DNA of 64,000 nt, from NCBI GenBank assembly GCA_945885345.1, contig CAMCYP010000007.1, forward strand, positions 51,166-115,165. Reading direction: 5' to 3'. Below, piece by piece: positions 49,718 through 57,080 of this stretch. This DNA comes from Bordetella parapertussis. GTDB taxonomy: Bacteria > Pseudomonadota > Gammaproteobacteria > Burkholderiales > SG8-41. A program made the translations under genes and the position numbers. The notes below the pieces were generated by a model, which was given only the letters and a program-made list of their open reading frames with translations, was not told the DNA's origin and ran no database searches. The stretch's first letter is position 1. Each line of letters begins with the position of its first letter.

Positions 49718-50068
49718 ATGACTCGGCCGCATTACAACCTCGAAGCGTGGAAATCAGCCATGACACTGGTCAGCGGCATCTACCAAATCACGCGAGATTT
49801 CCCCAAGGAGGAGTTGTATGGCCTGACCTCCCAGATGCGACGCGCAGCGGTGTCCATACCCAGCAATCTCGCGGAAGGTGCTGCGCGGACCGGGCAAAAA
49901 GAATTTGCGCAATTCCTCAGTATCGCGAAAGGATCGCTGAGTGAATTGGAAACACAGCTTCTCATTTCGGCTGACTTGGGATATTTGGACCGAAAACATG
50001 AGATATTTCAGCAGGCAGACAGAGTATCCAGCCTGCTGTCCGGACTACACCGCAGCCTAAGCAAGTAA
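49718..50068 (+). CDS. four-helix bundle protein (23S rRNA intervening-sequence protein family)
   Basis: A 116 aa all-helical protein of the family first found in 23S rRNA intervening sequences. It carries the usual landmarks NLEAWKSAMTLVSGIYQIT, FPKEELYGLTSQMRRAAVSIPSNLAEG, FLSIAKGSLSELETQLLIS and an amphipathic last helix. A strong G-rich ribosome site precedes the ATG. Such genes also occur singly in bacterial chromosomes; their function is unknown. Here it is inserted between rhamnose genes and has octamer arrays on both sides. Confidence 0.9.
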   Translation: MTRPHYNLEAWKSAMTLVSGIYQITRDFPKEELYGLTSQMRRAAVSIPSNLAEGAARTGQKEFAQFLSIAKGSLSELETQLLISADLGYLDRKHEIFQQADRVSSLLSGLHRSLSK

Positions 50069-50070
50069 CC

Positions 50071-50141
50071 AATCACCTAATCACCTCGTCACCTAATCAC
50101 CAAATCACCAGTTACCTAGTCACTTAATCACCTAATCACCC
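50071..50141. repeat. octamer array downstream of the four-helix-bundle gene
   Basis: Nine near-consecutive units of the AATCACCT type: AATCACCT twice, CGTCACCT, AATCACCA twice, GTTACCTA, GTCACTTA, ATCACCTA, ATCACCCA. Unlike the upstream array, all units point the same way. rfbA starts eight bases later. Confidence 0.85.
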
Positions 50142-50148
50142 ACCTAAA

Positions 50149-51027
50149 ATGAGAAAAGGCATCATCCTCGCCGGCGGTTCCGGCACCCGGCTTTATCCGG
50201 TGACCCATGTCGTGTCCAAGCAATTGCTGCCGATCTACGACAAGCCGATGGTGTATTACCCGCTGTCGACGCTGATGCTGGCCGGCATCCGCGACATCCT
50301 GCTGATCTCCACACCGCAGGACATTCCGCGTTTCAGGGAACTCCTCGGCAACGGCAAACAATGGGGCATCAATATTTCCTACAAGGTGCAGCCCTCGCCC
50401 GACGGCCTGGCGCAGGCCTTCACGCTGGGCGCGAAATTCATCGGCAAGGATCCGGTGACGCTGGTGCTCGGCGACAACATCTTTTTCGGCCATGATTTCG
50501 CCACGCAGCTGACGGCCGCCGCCGCACAAACCACGGGCGCCACGGTGTTCGCCTACCCGGTGCAGGATCCGGAGCGTTATGGTGTTGTCGAGTTCGATGC
50601 CAAGGGCCGTGCGCTGAACCTGAAAGAAAAACCCAAAAATCCGAAATCGCGTTATGCCGTGACCGGGCTTTATTTTTACGACAACTCGGTGGTCAAACTG
50701 GCGCGGACGCTGAAACCCTCGGCGCGCGGTGAGCTGGAAATCACCGACCTCAACATGCTCTACCTGCAGCAGAAAAAACTCGAGGTCTGCGTGCTCGGCC
50801 GCGGCATGGCCTGGCTGGATACCGGCACACACGACTCGCTGCTCGAAGCCTCGCAGTTCATCGAGACCGTCGAAAAACGCCAGGGCCTGAAAGTCGCCTG
50901 CCCGGAGGAAGTCGCCTATCGCAAGGGCTTCATCAACGCCAGCCAGCTGAAAAAACTCGCCGTACCGCTGCGGAAAACCGCCTATGGTCAGTACCTGATG
51001 CAACTGCTGACTGACCAGGTGTTCTGA
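50149..51027 (+). CDS. rfbA: glucose-1-phosphate thymidylyltransferase
   Basis: First step of dTDP-L-rhamnose synthesis. The 292 aa frame has [47 protein letters not shown], and [19 protein letters not shown]. It overlaps rfbC by one base (TGATG). Confidence 0.97.
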   Translation: MRKGIILAGGSGTRLYPVTHVVSKQLLPIYDKPMVYYPLSTLMLAGIRDILLISTPQDIPRFRELLGNGKQWGINISYKVQPSPDGLAQAFTLGAKFIGKDPVTLVLGDNIFFGHDFATQLTAAAAQTTGATVFAYPVQDPERYGVVEFDAKGRALNLKEKPKNPKSRYAVTGLYFYDNSVVKLARTLKPSARGELEITDLNMLYLQQKKLEVCVLGRGMAWLDTGTHDSLLEASQFIETVEKRQGLKVACPEEVAYRKGFINASQLKKLAVPLRKTAYGQYLMQLLTDQVF

Positions 51028-51572
51028 TGAACATCATCAAAACGGAAATCCCCGATGTGCTGATCATCGAACCGCAAGTGTTCGGCGATGCGCGGGGATT
51101 TTTTTTCGAAAGCTTTAATTCGCGGGCCTTTGCCGAGGCCACCGGGCTGTCGCCGACCTTCGTGCAGGACAACCACTCACGATCGGCAAAAAACGTGCTG
51201 CGCGGCCTGCATTACCAGATCAAACAGCCGCAGGGAAAACTGGTGCGTGTCGCTGTCGGCGAAGTCTTCGATGTCGCCGTCGATCTGCGCCGCAACTCGC
51301 CCACCTTCGGCCAGTGGGCCGGCACCGTGCTGTCTGCAGAAAACAAGCGTCTGCTGTGGATCCCCGAGGGCTTTGCCCACGGTTTTCTGGTGCTCAGCGA
51401 AACAGCAGATTTCCTTTATAAAACAACGGATTACTACGCTCCAGCGCATGAGCGCTGCGTGCTGTGGAATGATCCCGCCATCAACATCCGCTGGCCACTG
51501 GGCGGCGAGCCGATCCTCGCCGCCAAGGACAGCGCCGGGAAACACCTGCAAGACGCTGAAGTTTTCCAATAG
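51027..51572 (+). CDS. rfbC: dTDP-4-dehydrorhamnose 3,5-epimerase
   Basis: Cupin-fold epimerase of 181 aa. Signatures are VFGDARGFFFESFNSRAF, FVQDNHSRSAKNVLRGLHYQ with the catalytic His, GEVFDVAVDLRRNSPTFG and IPEGFAHGFLVLSETADFLYK. It sits between rfbA and rfbD, with an 10-base gap to the latter. Confidence 0.97.
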   Translation: MNIIKTEIPDVLIIEPQVFGDARGFFFESFNSRAFAEATGLSPTFVQDNHSRSAKNVLRGLHYQIKQPQGKLVRVAVGEVFDVAVDLRRNSPTFGQWAGTVLSAENKRLLWIPEGFAHGFLVLSETADFLYKTTDYYAPAHERCVLWNDPAINIRWPLGGEPILAAKDSAGKHLQDAEVFQ

Positions 51573-51582
51573 CTGCAGCGCC

Positions 51583-52467
51583 ATGAGCAATGACTTCTCG
51601 CGCATCCTGCTCACCGGCGGCAACGGCCAGGTCGGGCGAGCCCTGCGGCAGTTACTGCCGGCAGAAAATGTCGTGGTGGCGGATCGCAGCACGCTGGACC
51701 TCGCCAATCCCGACAGCATCCGCAACACGGTTCGTGACTGCCGCCCCACGCTGATCATCAACGCCGCCGCCTACACCGCGGTGGATCGCGCCGAGACCGA
51801 AGCGGAACTGGCGATGGCGGTGAACGGTGTTGCACCGGGCGTGCTGGCCGAAGAAGCGAAACGGCTCAACGCGACGCTGGTGCATTACTCCACCGACTAC
51901 GTCTTCGACGGCAGCAAATCCGCCGCGTACAACGAAGACGACATTCCGAATCCGCTCAATGTGTACGGCAAAACCAAACTCGCCGGTGAACAGGCGATCC
52001 AGGCGGTCGGTGCGGCGCATTACATCCTGCGCACGAGCTGGGTTTACTCGGCGGATGGCGCCAATTTCATGAACACCATGCTGCGCCTGGGCCGTGAACG
52101 GCCAGAGCTGCGCATCGTCAACGACCAGACCGGCGCGCCGACCTGGGCCACCGCCATTGCAGACATGACAACGAAGATCCTCGCTTACGCCGCAGCCCAT
52201 CGCGACGATCCGCGCCACGGCCTGTATCACTGCACCGCGACCGGCGCAGTCACCTGGTTCGGTTTTGCGCAGGCCATTTTCGCGGAGGCAGCAAAGACCC
52301 TGGACTACAAGGTGCCGCGCCTGATCCCGATCACCACCGCGGAATATCCGCTGCCGGCGCGACGGCCGGCGAATTCGCGGCTGAATACCTCACGACTCAC
52401 TGCGAATTTCGGGATTACGCCGGCGTCGTGGCAGGACATGCTGGTGGAGTGCCTGCGTAGCCGGTGA
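51583..52467 (+). CDS. rfbD: dTDP-4-dehydrorhamnose reductase
   Basis: Last step of dTDP-L-rhamnose synthesis. The ATG at 51583 gives 294 aa beginning MSNDFSRILLTGGNGQVGRAL; a longer open frame runs through rfbC and is rejected. The canonical STDYVFDG and NVYGKTKLAGE motifs are present, unlike the paralogue at 48692-49594. Substrate-side LRTSWVYSADGANF and VNDQTGAPTWA also fit. It converges on the glycosyltransferase gene with only five bases between. Confidence 0.96.
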   Translation: MSNDFSRILLTGGNGQVGRALRQLLPAENVVVADRSTLDLANPDSIRNTVRDCRPTLIINAAAYTAVDRAETEAELAMAVNGVAPGVLAEEAKRLNATLVHYSTDYVFDGSKSAAYNEDDIPNPLNVYGKTKLAGEQAIQAVGAAHYILRTSWVYSADGANFMNTMLRLGRERPELRIVNDQTGAPTWATAIADMTTKILAYAAAHRDDPRHGLYHCTATGAVTWFGFAQAIFAEAAKTLDYKVPRLIPITTAEYPLPARRPANSRLNTSRLTANFGITPASWQDMLVECLRSR

Positions 52468-52472
52468 CGGGA

Positions 52473-53528
52473 TCAGGCGAAGACGCGCTCGACTTTGTGC
52501 CGTTCCCGCCGGGCAACCACGGCAGTCCCCAGATAGCGGTTCCAGAGGCTCGGCCAGATATCAAATGACCGCAGCACCAGAAACGCTGCGGTAATCCGCG
52601 GTACGGTGCAGCACGCCGGAATCAAGCGATCCGCCAGTGTCAGCCAGCGCCCCTGCCATCTGCCGATGATGGACTGATACGCCGTCATTTGTTTGCCGCC
52701 CGATGCACGGATTGCCGCGAATACAAACCGGCTGACCGTACGCCGGGAAAACTCCGGCTTGAACAGTTCAGGGGCAAGCTTGGGGGCGTTCTCTGTCAGT
52801 CCCTCCAGCAGCGGCAGCAATATGTCCGGATTGACCAATGTATTGGTCAGGTAACTGCCGGCATGCTGGCGAAACACGGCATACGGCACGGGTGCGAAAA
52901 CCGCACCCTGCTTGCTGGAGACCATCAGCGCGCTGATCAAGTCGGCCAGGCCGCGATAGGCGGGATTGAAGCGGCCGACCGATTCCAGCAAGGCCTTGTG
53001 GTACACCACCGTCGGACCCGCAAACCAGTTGCCAAGGCGCCAGGCCAGATCGATGCACTCTGCCGGCGAAAAATACCGGTCATTCAGGGCCGGCACGGCC
53101 AGCGCCAGCGGCCGGATCGGCCGGTCCTGATCATCGACCAGCCATCCCATACCCGACCACAACCCCACGCCCGGGTGCCGCGCGAGGCAGGCCTTGGCAT
53201 GGGCGAAGATCCCGGGGAACACGAAGTCGTTCGCCGAGATGAACATGATGTATTCGCTGGTCACGCGCGCGGTGCCCACATTCAGCGCGCCATAGACGCC
53301 GAGATTTTTGGCGTTCTCGATCAGGGTCACTTCCGAGTGCCCTGCGATGACAGCGCGTATGACCTCGACGCTGTTGTCGGTGGAACAGTCATCAACGACG
53401 ATCAATTCATCCGGCAAAACTTCCTGATCAAGAATAGATTGCAAGCAACGGGTAATGTGCCGGGAGTCATTGAAATTGGGAACGATCAATGCAATGCGGG
53501 GTGATGCCGTATTTAAATTAACACTCAT
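52473..53528 (-). CDS. family 2 glycosyltransferase
   Basis: A GT-A fold transferase of 351 aa from the ATG at 53526-53528. The N-terminal nucleotide-sugar domain reads IALIVPNFNDSRHITRCLQS, LPDELIVVDDCSTDNSVEV and NLGVYGALNVG. The position of the usual DxD motif has SANDF. A GNWFAGPTVVYHKALLE segment and a helical C-terminus follow; no clear transmembrane helices are seen. The sugar is unknown. It is the last gene of the minus-strand polysaccharide unit, 81 bases after the sulfotransferase. Confidence 0.9.
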   Translation of the reverse strand: MSVNLNTASPRIALIVPNFNDSRHITRCLQSILDQEVLPDELIVVDDCSTDNSVEVIRAVIAGHSEVTLIENAKNLGVYGALNVGTARVTSEYIMFISANDFVFPGIFAHAKACLARHPGVGLWSGMGWLVDDQDRPIRPLALAVPALNDRYFSPAECIDLAWRLGNWFAGPTVVYHKALLESVGRFNPAYRGLADLISALMVSSKQGAVFAPVPYAVFRQHAGSYLTNTLVNPDILLPLLEGLTENAPKLAPELFKPEFSRRTVSRFVFAAIRASGGKQMTAYQSIIGRWQGRWLTLADRLIPACCTVPRITAAFLVLRSFDIWPSLWNRYLGTAVVARRERHKVERVFA

Positions 53529-53609
53529 TTGCAAATTATGATGCGGTCATCCCGTAGATAAGCAAGACATCTTACCAACGTGAAAGAAATGACGCATTGT
53601 TTAATCCAT

Positions 53610-54833
53610 CTACCGAGACCAACCGAATCGATCAAGAATTTGAGTCCCGATAAATTCGTTTGCTTTTACCAATTGCAAAGGGGACATGACCTCCCGCCAT
53701 TCATCACTTCGACCAGAACGAAAATGGCTTTCGCCCATGTTTTTCCCAATGATTGGCATTACAAATTCTGCACTTGGTATGCCATGAAATTTTAGAATGC
53801 TTTTGACAAAATCTTCCTCACTAGCGACCAATTGATCGTACGTAGTCAATAGTATTTGATACTTATTGGAATCAATCACGAGAAGCCAGTTCTTCAACCA
53901 AGCCATCACGACTGGCAGGAAGTTTTCAATACACCAGTCAATTTTCGCGGTTATGTCCAGATCAAGATAACTGGAAACTGGTTGTGGATAAAACCAATCA
54001 TCGACATCATCTGGATCTCGCCTTCCATAGTAATCGAGATGATGTGCCCAACTTACGAGAACAGAGCGAGGATCTCGCACATGCACAACCCAACGCTTAA
54101 TATATTTGTCCAATCGATTTATCGAAAGAACATCTGCCTCAAAATGCTGACTCGATACCCAGCCACCCTGAGCGACAACACGTAGTCTTCGGAAATCCGC
54201 GGTTGCCTGAGGAAAATGTGAATAGCCAATATCATATGACCAATAATTTAGACCTTTACTAAGCAATCTATTCACATAAACGGTGCCGGACTTGGGCATA
54301 GATGCGATCACTATGCTGGGACCATTCGGCGAACCATAATCAGGATTCGAATCCCCTGCCGATGACGGCAACCTACCAAATTGATTTGCGTAACGAGAAA
54401 TCAGTGTTTCGGCTTGGGAAAGCGCGTTTTTGTAGCCTTCAAGATCGCGCGAGAACTGTTCCAATCTGGCCGCAACCAAGATACGGTCTGTAAATTCTTG
54501 TGAAGAACTAGGCGGATTCTCAATTTGTACAGAAGTTGTTGCTTTACTCGCAATATCATCGACTAGATCAGAAGGCACTTCTTTTTGCATCCGCCCTCCG
54601 GGGTTTAGCATACTTAAAATGGCCCGTAGCGGCTTAGTTAGTCTCCACGACCGTGATCTGTATACCTTCACTAATTCAGCAGACAACTTATCTCTCTGAA
54701 TGATTGCGTTGTTTCTCTCGGCGATTACCAAACTCTTTTCTCGCTCTAGTTTCGTAGTTAACTCACCCAACATAGAAACGGAATTTCCAAGCTCCATGGC
54801 CTTTTCTTTGCTATCACCATTGTGAATAGTCAT
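53610..54833 (-). CDS. PAPS-dependent sulfotransferase with N-terminal coiled coil
   Basis: A 407 aa protein. Residues 1-55 are a predicted coiled coil, followed by VYRSRSWRLTKPLR, a motif common after coiled coils in polysaccharide-assembly proteins. The sulfotransferase domain starts near residue 172 with the 5'-phosphosulfate loop ASMPKSGTVYVNRLL and the 3'-phosphate motif HVRDPRSVLVSWAHH (about residue 251). It should transfer sulfate from PAPS to a glycan or other carbohydrate. The DNA is visibly more AT-rich than its neighbours, suggesting transfer. The ATG overlaps the upstream gene by four bases. Confidence 0.88.
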   Translation of the reverse strand: MTIHNGDSKEKAMELGNSVSMLGELTTKLEREKSLVIAERNNAIIQRDKLSAELVKVYRSRSWRLTKPLRAILSMLNPGGRMQKEVPSDLVDDIASKATTSVQIENPPSSSQEFTDRILVAARLEQFSRDLEGYKNALSQAETLISRYANQFGRLPSSAGDSNPDYGSPNGPSIVIASMPKSGTVYVNRLLSKGLNYWSYDIGYSHFPQATADFRRLRVVAQGGWVSSQHFEADVLSINRLDKYIKRWVVHVRDPRSVLVSWAHHLDYYGRRDPDDVDDWFYPQPVSSYLDLDITAKIDWCIENFLPVVMAWLKNWLLVIDSNKYQILLTTYDQLVASEEDFVKSILKFHGIPSAEFVMPIIGKNMGESHFRSGRSDEWREVMSPLQLVKANEFIGTQILDRFGWSR

Positions 54834-55570
54834 TTTGGCTCTCTCGGTTGTGCCGCCGCAAAAAAATCTAAGCTACGTCCGAATTCCTGTTCGGCGATTA
54901 CCAGACTCTCCGGCGTCCCGATATCCCGGTGATATCTGTCGTTGTGATAAACAGCAATTTTCCCGAGAAATGCCGGCAACACCTGGGTGCTGACATCGAC
55001 AAACGCGGAGCCGATTGAGGCGATGAAATCGACCACCTCCGGCTCGATGATGTACACGGCCGCATTGGCCCGGTTTCCCGGCGGGTTGGCCACTTTCTCA
55101 TGGAAGCGGACGACGACACCACCCTCTTCCTCGACGATGCCGCAGGATTGCGGATGGTCGGTGTCAAAGGTCATCATGGTCAGCAGGCATCCGGCGGGCC
55201 GGCGGGCGTGGGTCTCCATGAAGGCCTGCAGGTCAAACACCGTCAGGTTGTCGGCATGCGCCACCAGCGTGCTGGTGCGGCCTATCCAGTCCCTGTTCTT
55301 CAGCAGCGTGCCGCCCGTGCCCAGCAATTCCGCTTCGTAAACCAGATCAATCCGGTCGGCCCATCGTGATCGGCCGACATGTTCAACCACGCGTTCCGCC
55401 AGGTAATGGGTGTTGACGAGGGCGCGTTCGATCGCATTGTCACGGAACAGCAAATCGAGCCAGATCGAAAGCAGGGGCTTCCCGCCAATGGGGACCAGGC
55501 ATTTAGGGATGGTGTTGGTCAGCGGCCGCAGGCGCGTGCCGATGCCTGCGGCGAGCAGTACCGCCCTCAT
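54830..55570 (-). CDS. sugar-1-phosphate nucleotidyltransferase (HddC/ManC-like)
   Basis: A 246 aa NTP_transferase protein from the ATG at 55568-55570. Signature loops are MRAVLLAAGIGTRLRPLT, IPKCLVPIGGKPLLSIWLD, LLGTGGTLLKN and the metal-site region LVAHADNLTVFDL. Late motif DIGTPESLVIAEQ is typical. The nucleotide base and sugar cannot be read from sequence. The overlap with the HldE-like gene suggests a heptose-type or related sugar phosphate. Operon-coupled on both sides by four-base overlaps. Confidence 0.87.
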   Translation of the reverse strand: MRAVLLAAGIGTRLRPLTNTIPKCLVPIGGKPLLSIWLDLLFRDNAIERALVNTHYLAERVVEHVGRSRWADRIDLVYEAELLGTGGTLLKNRDWIGRTSTLVAHADNLTVFDLQAFMETHARRPAGCLLTMMTFDTDHPQSCGIVEEEGGVVVRFHEKVANPPGNRANAAVYIIEPEVVDFIASIGSAFVDVSTQVLPAFLGKIAVYHNDRYHRDIGTPESLVIAEQEFGRSLDFFAAAQPREPK

Positions 55571-57039
55571 GCCCTGATTTCTTGCAGGATTTCCATGGCC
55601 GACAGGGGACGGTTGCCGACACGGGCAACCTGGCAGGCGGCGGCAATCGATCCGATGAAGGCCGCTTCCCATACGTTTGCGCCGACCGTCAGCGCCATTG
55701 AGCTGCTGGTCAGCATGGAATCACCGGCGCCGGCGACATCCTTGGGGGCGTGGTTCATCGCCGGCAGGATGTCGGTGATGATTTTGTGGCTGGGGGCATC
55801 GGGGCAGTGGACGAACACGCCCTCTCCGCCCAGGGTAATCAGCGAATATCGGCTGCCGGACTTCGCCGCCAGTTTTTCGGCAAGGATAACGAGGCCGGCG
55901 GTGGCATCACCCACGGCCAGTCGCGCCTCATGTTCCGTCGGCGTGATCAGGGTCATCCCCCTGAAGCGGGAAACATCGCCAATCTGCGAAGAAGACTGGC
56001 TGTCAGCCACCATCAGGATGCCGTTGCGGCGGCAGATGCCGACAATCTCATCGACCAGCATCTGCGGCAGGCAGCCGTAATTGAAGTCCGAAAAAATCAC
56101 CAGGTTGGCTTCTTCCAGCGACTTGGCCATGCGTTGCAGCATGGCCGCGACAACTTCGTTGGAAATCTCGTGCTGCCTCAATTCGCTGATTTTGAGCAGC
56201 GTTTTGCCCCGGGTCATGTAGCGCTGCTTCAGGGTGGTGGGGCGGCTGTGGTCATGGTGCAGATGGGACTTGACGCCGTACTCGGCAAGCCTGCCCTTGA
56301 CGAATTCGGCCGTTTCATCACGACCGCAGACGGAATGGAAGGATACATTCGCCCCCAGCCCCCGGGCATGGGCCGCGACAATCCCGGCACCGCCGACGAA
56401 TTTTTCGCGGGAAATCGGGGTCACGACAATCGTCGGATCCTCCTGCGACATGCCGAGCGGGTCACAATTGATGTATTCATCGACGATCAGGTCGCCGATC
56501 ACGACCACGTTCAGGGACGAGAATTTTTCAACAATCTCCAGCAGCGACTGCCGGCTTATATCGTGGCGCTGCAGATAATCAAAAGACTTTTGTATGGCGC
56601 CAAACTGGAAGTTGTTGCTTTCCCTGCGCAAAAGGTCGATTGATGAAAACCGCATTTCACCGGAAGAAAAAATCAGTTCCCCGCCATATTGATCAATGAC
56701 GCTTTTTTCCGGATTCGTCCTGTGCTTGTGTTCCTGCCCCTTGACCACGACATCAGGGCGGGCGGCGGCAATGAAATCCTCCGGCGCCGCCTCCAATACA
56801 AAGGCGTAATCGACAACGGCAATGGAACGGACGCTCTGCAGGCGCAGGTCGTGCGGGATCACCACGGACGGCGCCGAATCGGGCCGGATGCCGACCACCA
56901 GGACATCGCCGCAATCAGCAGCGAAAGTCAGCAAGCGCAAATGGCCGGGGTGAATGATATTGAAATCACCCCAGACGAATACCAGGGATTTCCCACCCTG
57001 TTTAAGGCGCGCTATGTCATTCAGCAGTTCAGGTGGCAT
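55567..57039 (-). CDS. HldE-like fusion with reversed domain order (nucleotidyltransferase then PfkB kinase)
   Basis: The 490 aa protein has a cytidylyltransferase-fold domain first (residues about 15-140), with the FNIIHPGHL nucleotide motif (HPGH at 30-33) and VVVKGQEHKHRTNPEKSV. A PfkB-type sugar kinase comes second (about 174-490), with VVVIGDLIVDEYI, GGAGIVAAHARGLGANV and the catalytic DVAGAGDS (433-440). In standard HldE the kinase is N-terminal. The activities suggested are sugar phosphate kinase and NDP-sugar formation, but the substrate is unknown. The next gene overlaps by four bases. Confidence 0.88.
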   Translation of the reverse strand: MPPELLNDIARLKQGGKSLVFVWGDFNIIHPGHLRLLTFAADCGDVLVVGIRPDSAPSVVIPHDLRLQSVRSIAVVDYAFVLEAAPEDFIAAARPDVVVKGQEHKHRTNPEKSVIDQYGGELIFSSGEMRFSSIDLLRRESNNFQFGAIQKSFDYLQRHDISRQSLLEIVEKFSSLNVVVIGDLIVDEYINCDPLGMSQEDPTIVVTPISREKFVGGAGIVAAHARGLGANVSFHSVCGRDETAEFVKGRLAEYGVKSHLHHDHSRPTTLKQRYMTRGKTLLKISELRQHEISNEVVAAMLQRMAKSLEEANLVIFSDFNYGCLPQMLVDEIVGICRRNGILMVADSQSSSQIGDVSRFRGMTLITPTEHEARLAVGDATAGLVILAEKLAAKSGSRYSLITLGGEGVFVHCPDAPSHKIITDILPAMNHAPKDVAGAGDSMLTSSSMALTVGANVWEAAFIGSIAAACQVARVGNRPLSAMEILQEIRA

Positions 57040-57080
57040 TTCTAATTAAGTCCAGGAATTTTCCGGTAAAGCACAACAGT

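Noticed and set aside
49718..50068. 23S rRNA intervening sequence within an rRNA gene
   Set aside because: The protein family fits, but no rRNA sequence surrounds it; it is a chromosomal stand-alone gene.
51088..51582. N-terminal extension of rfbD running through rfbC
   Set aside because: The extra 165 residues are out of frame with rfbC and resemble no family; the internal ATG gives the standard RmlD start.
55567..57039. Frameshifted or misassembled hldE
   Set aside because: Both domains are intact in one uninterrupted frame with a normal start, so reversed order is genuine in this sequence.
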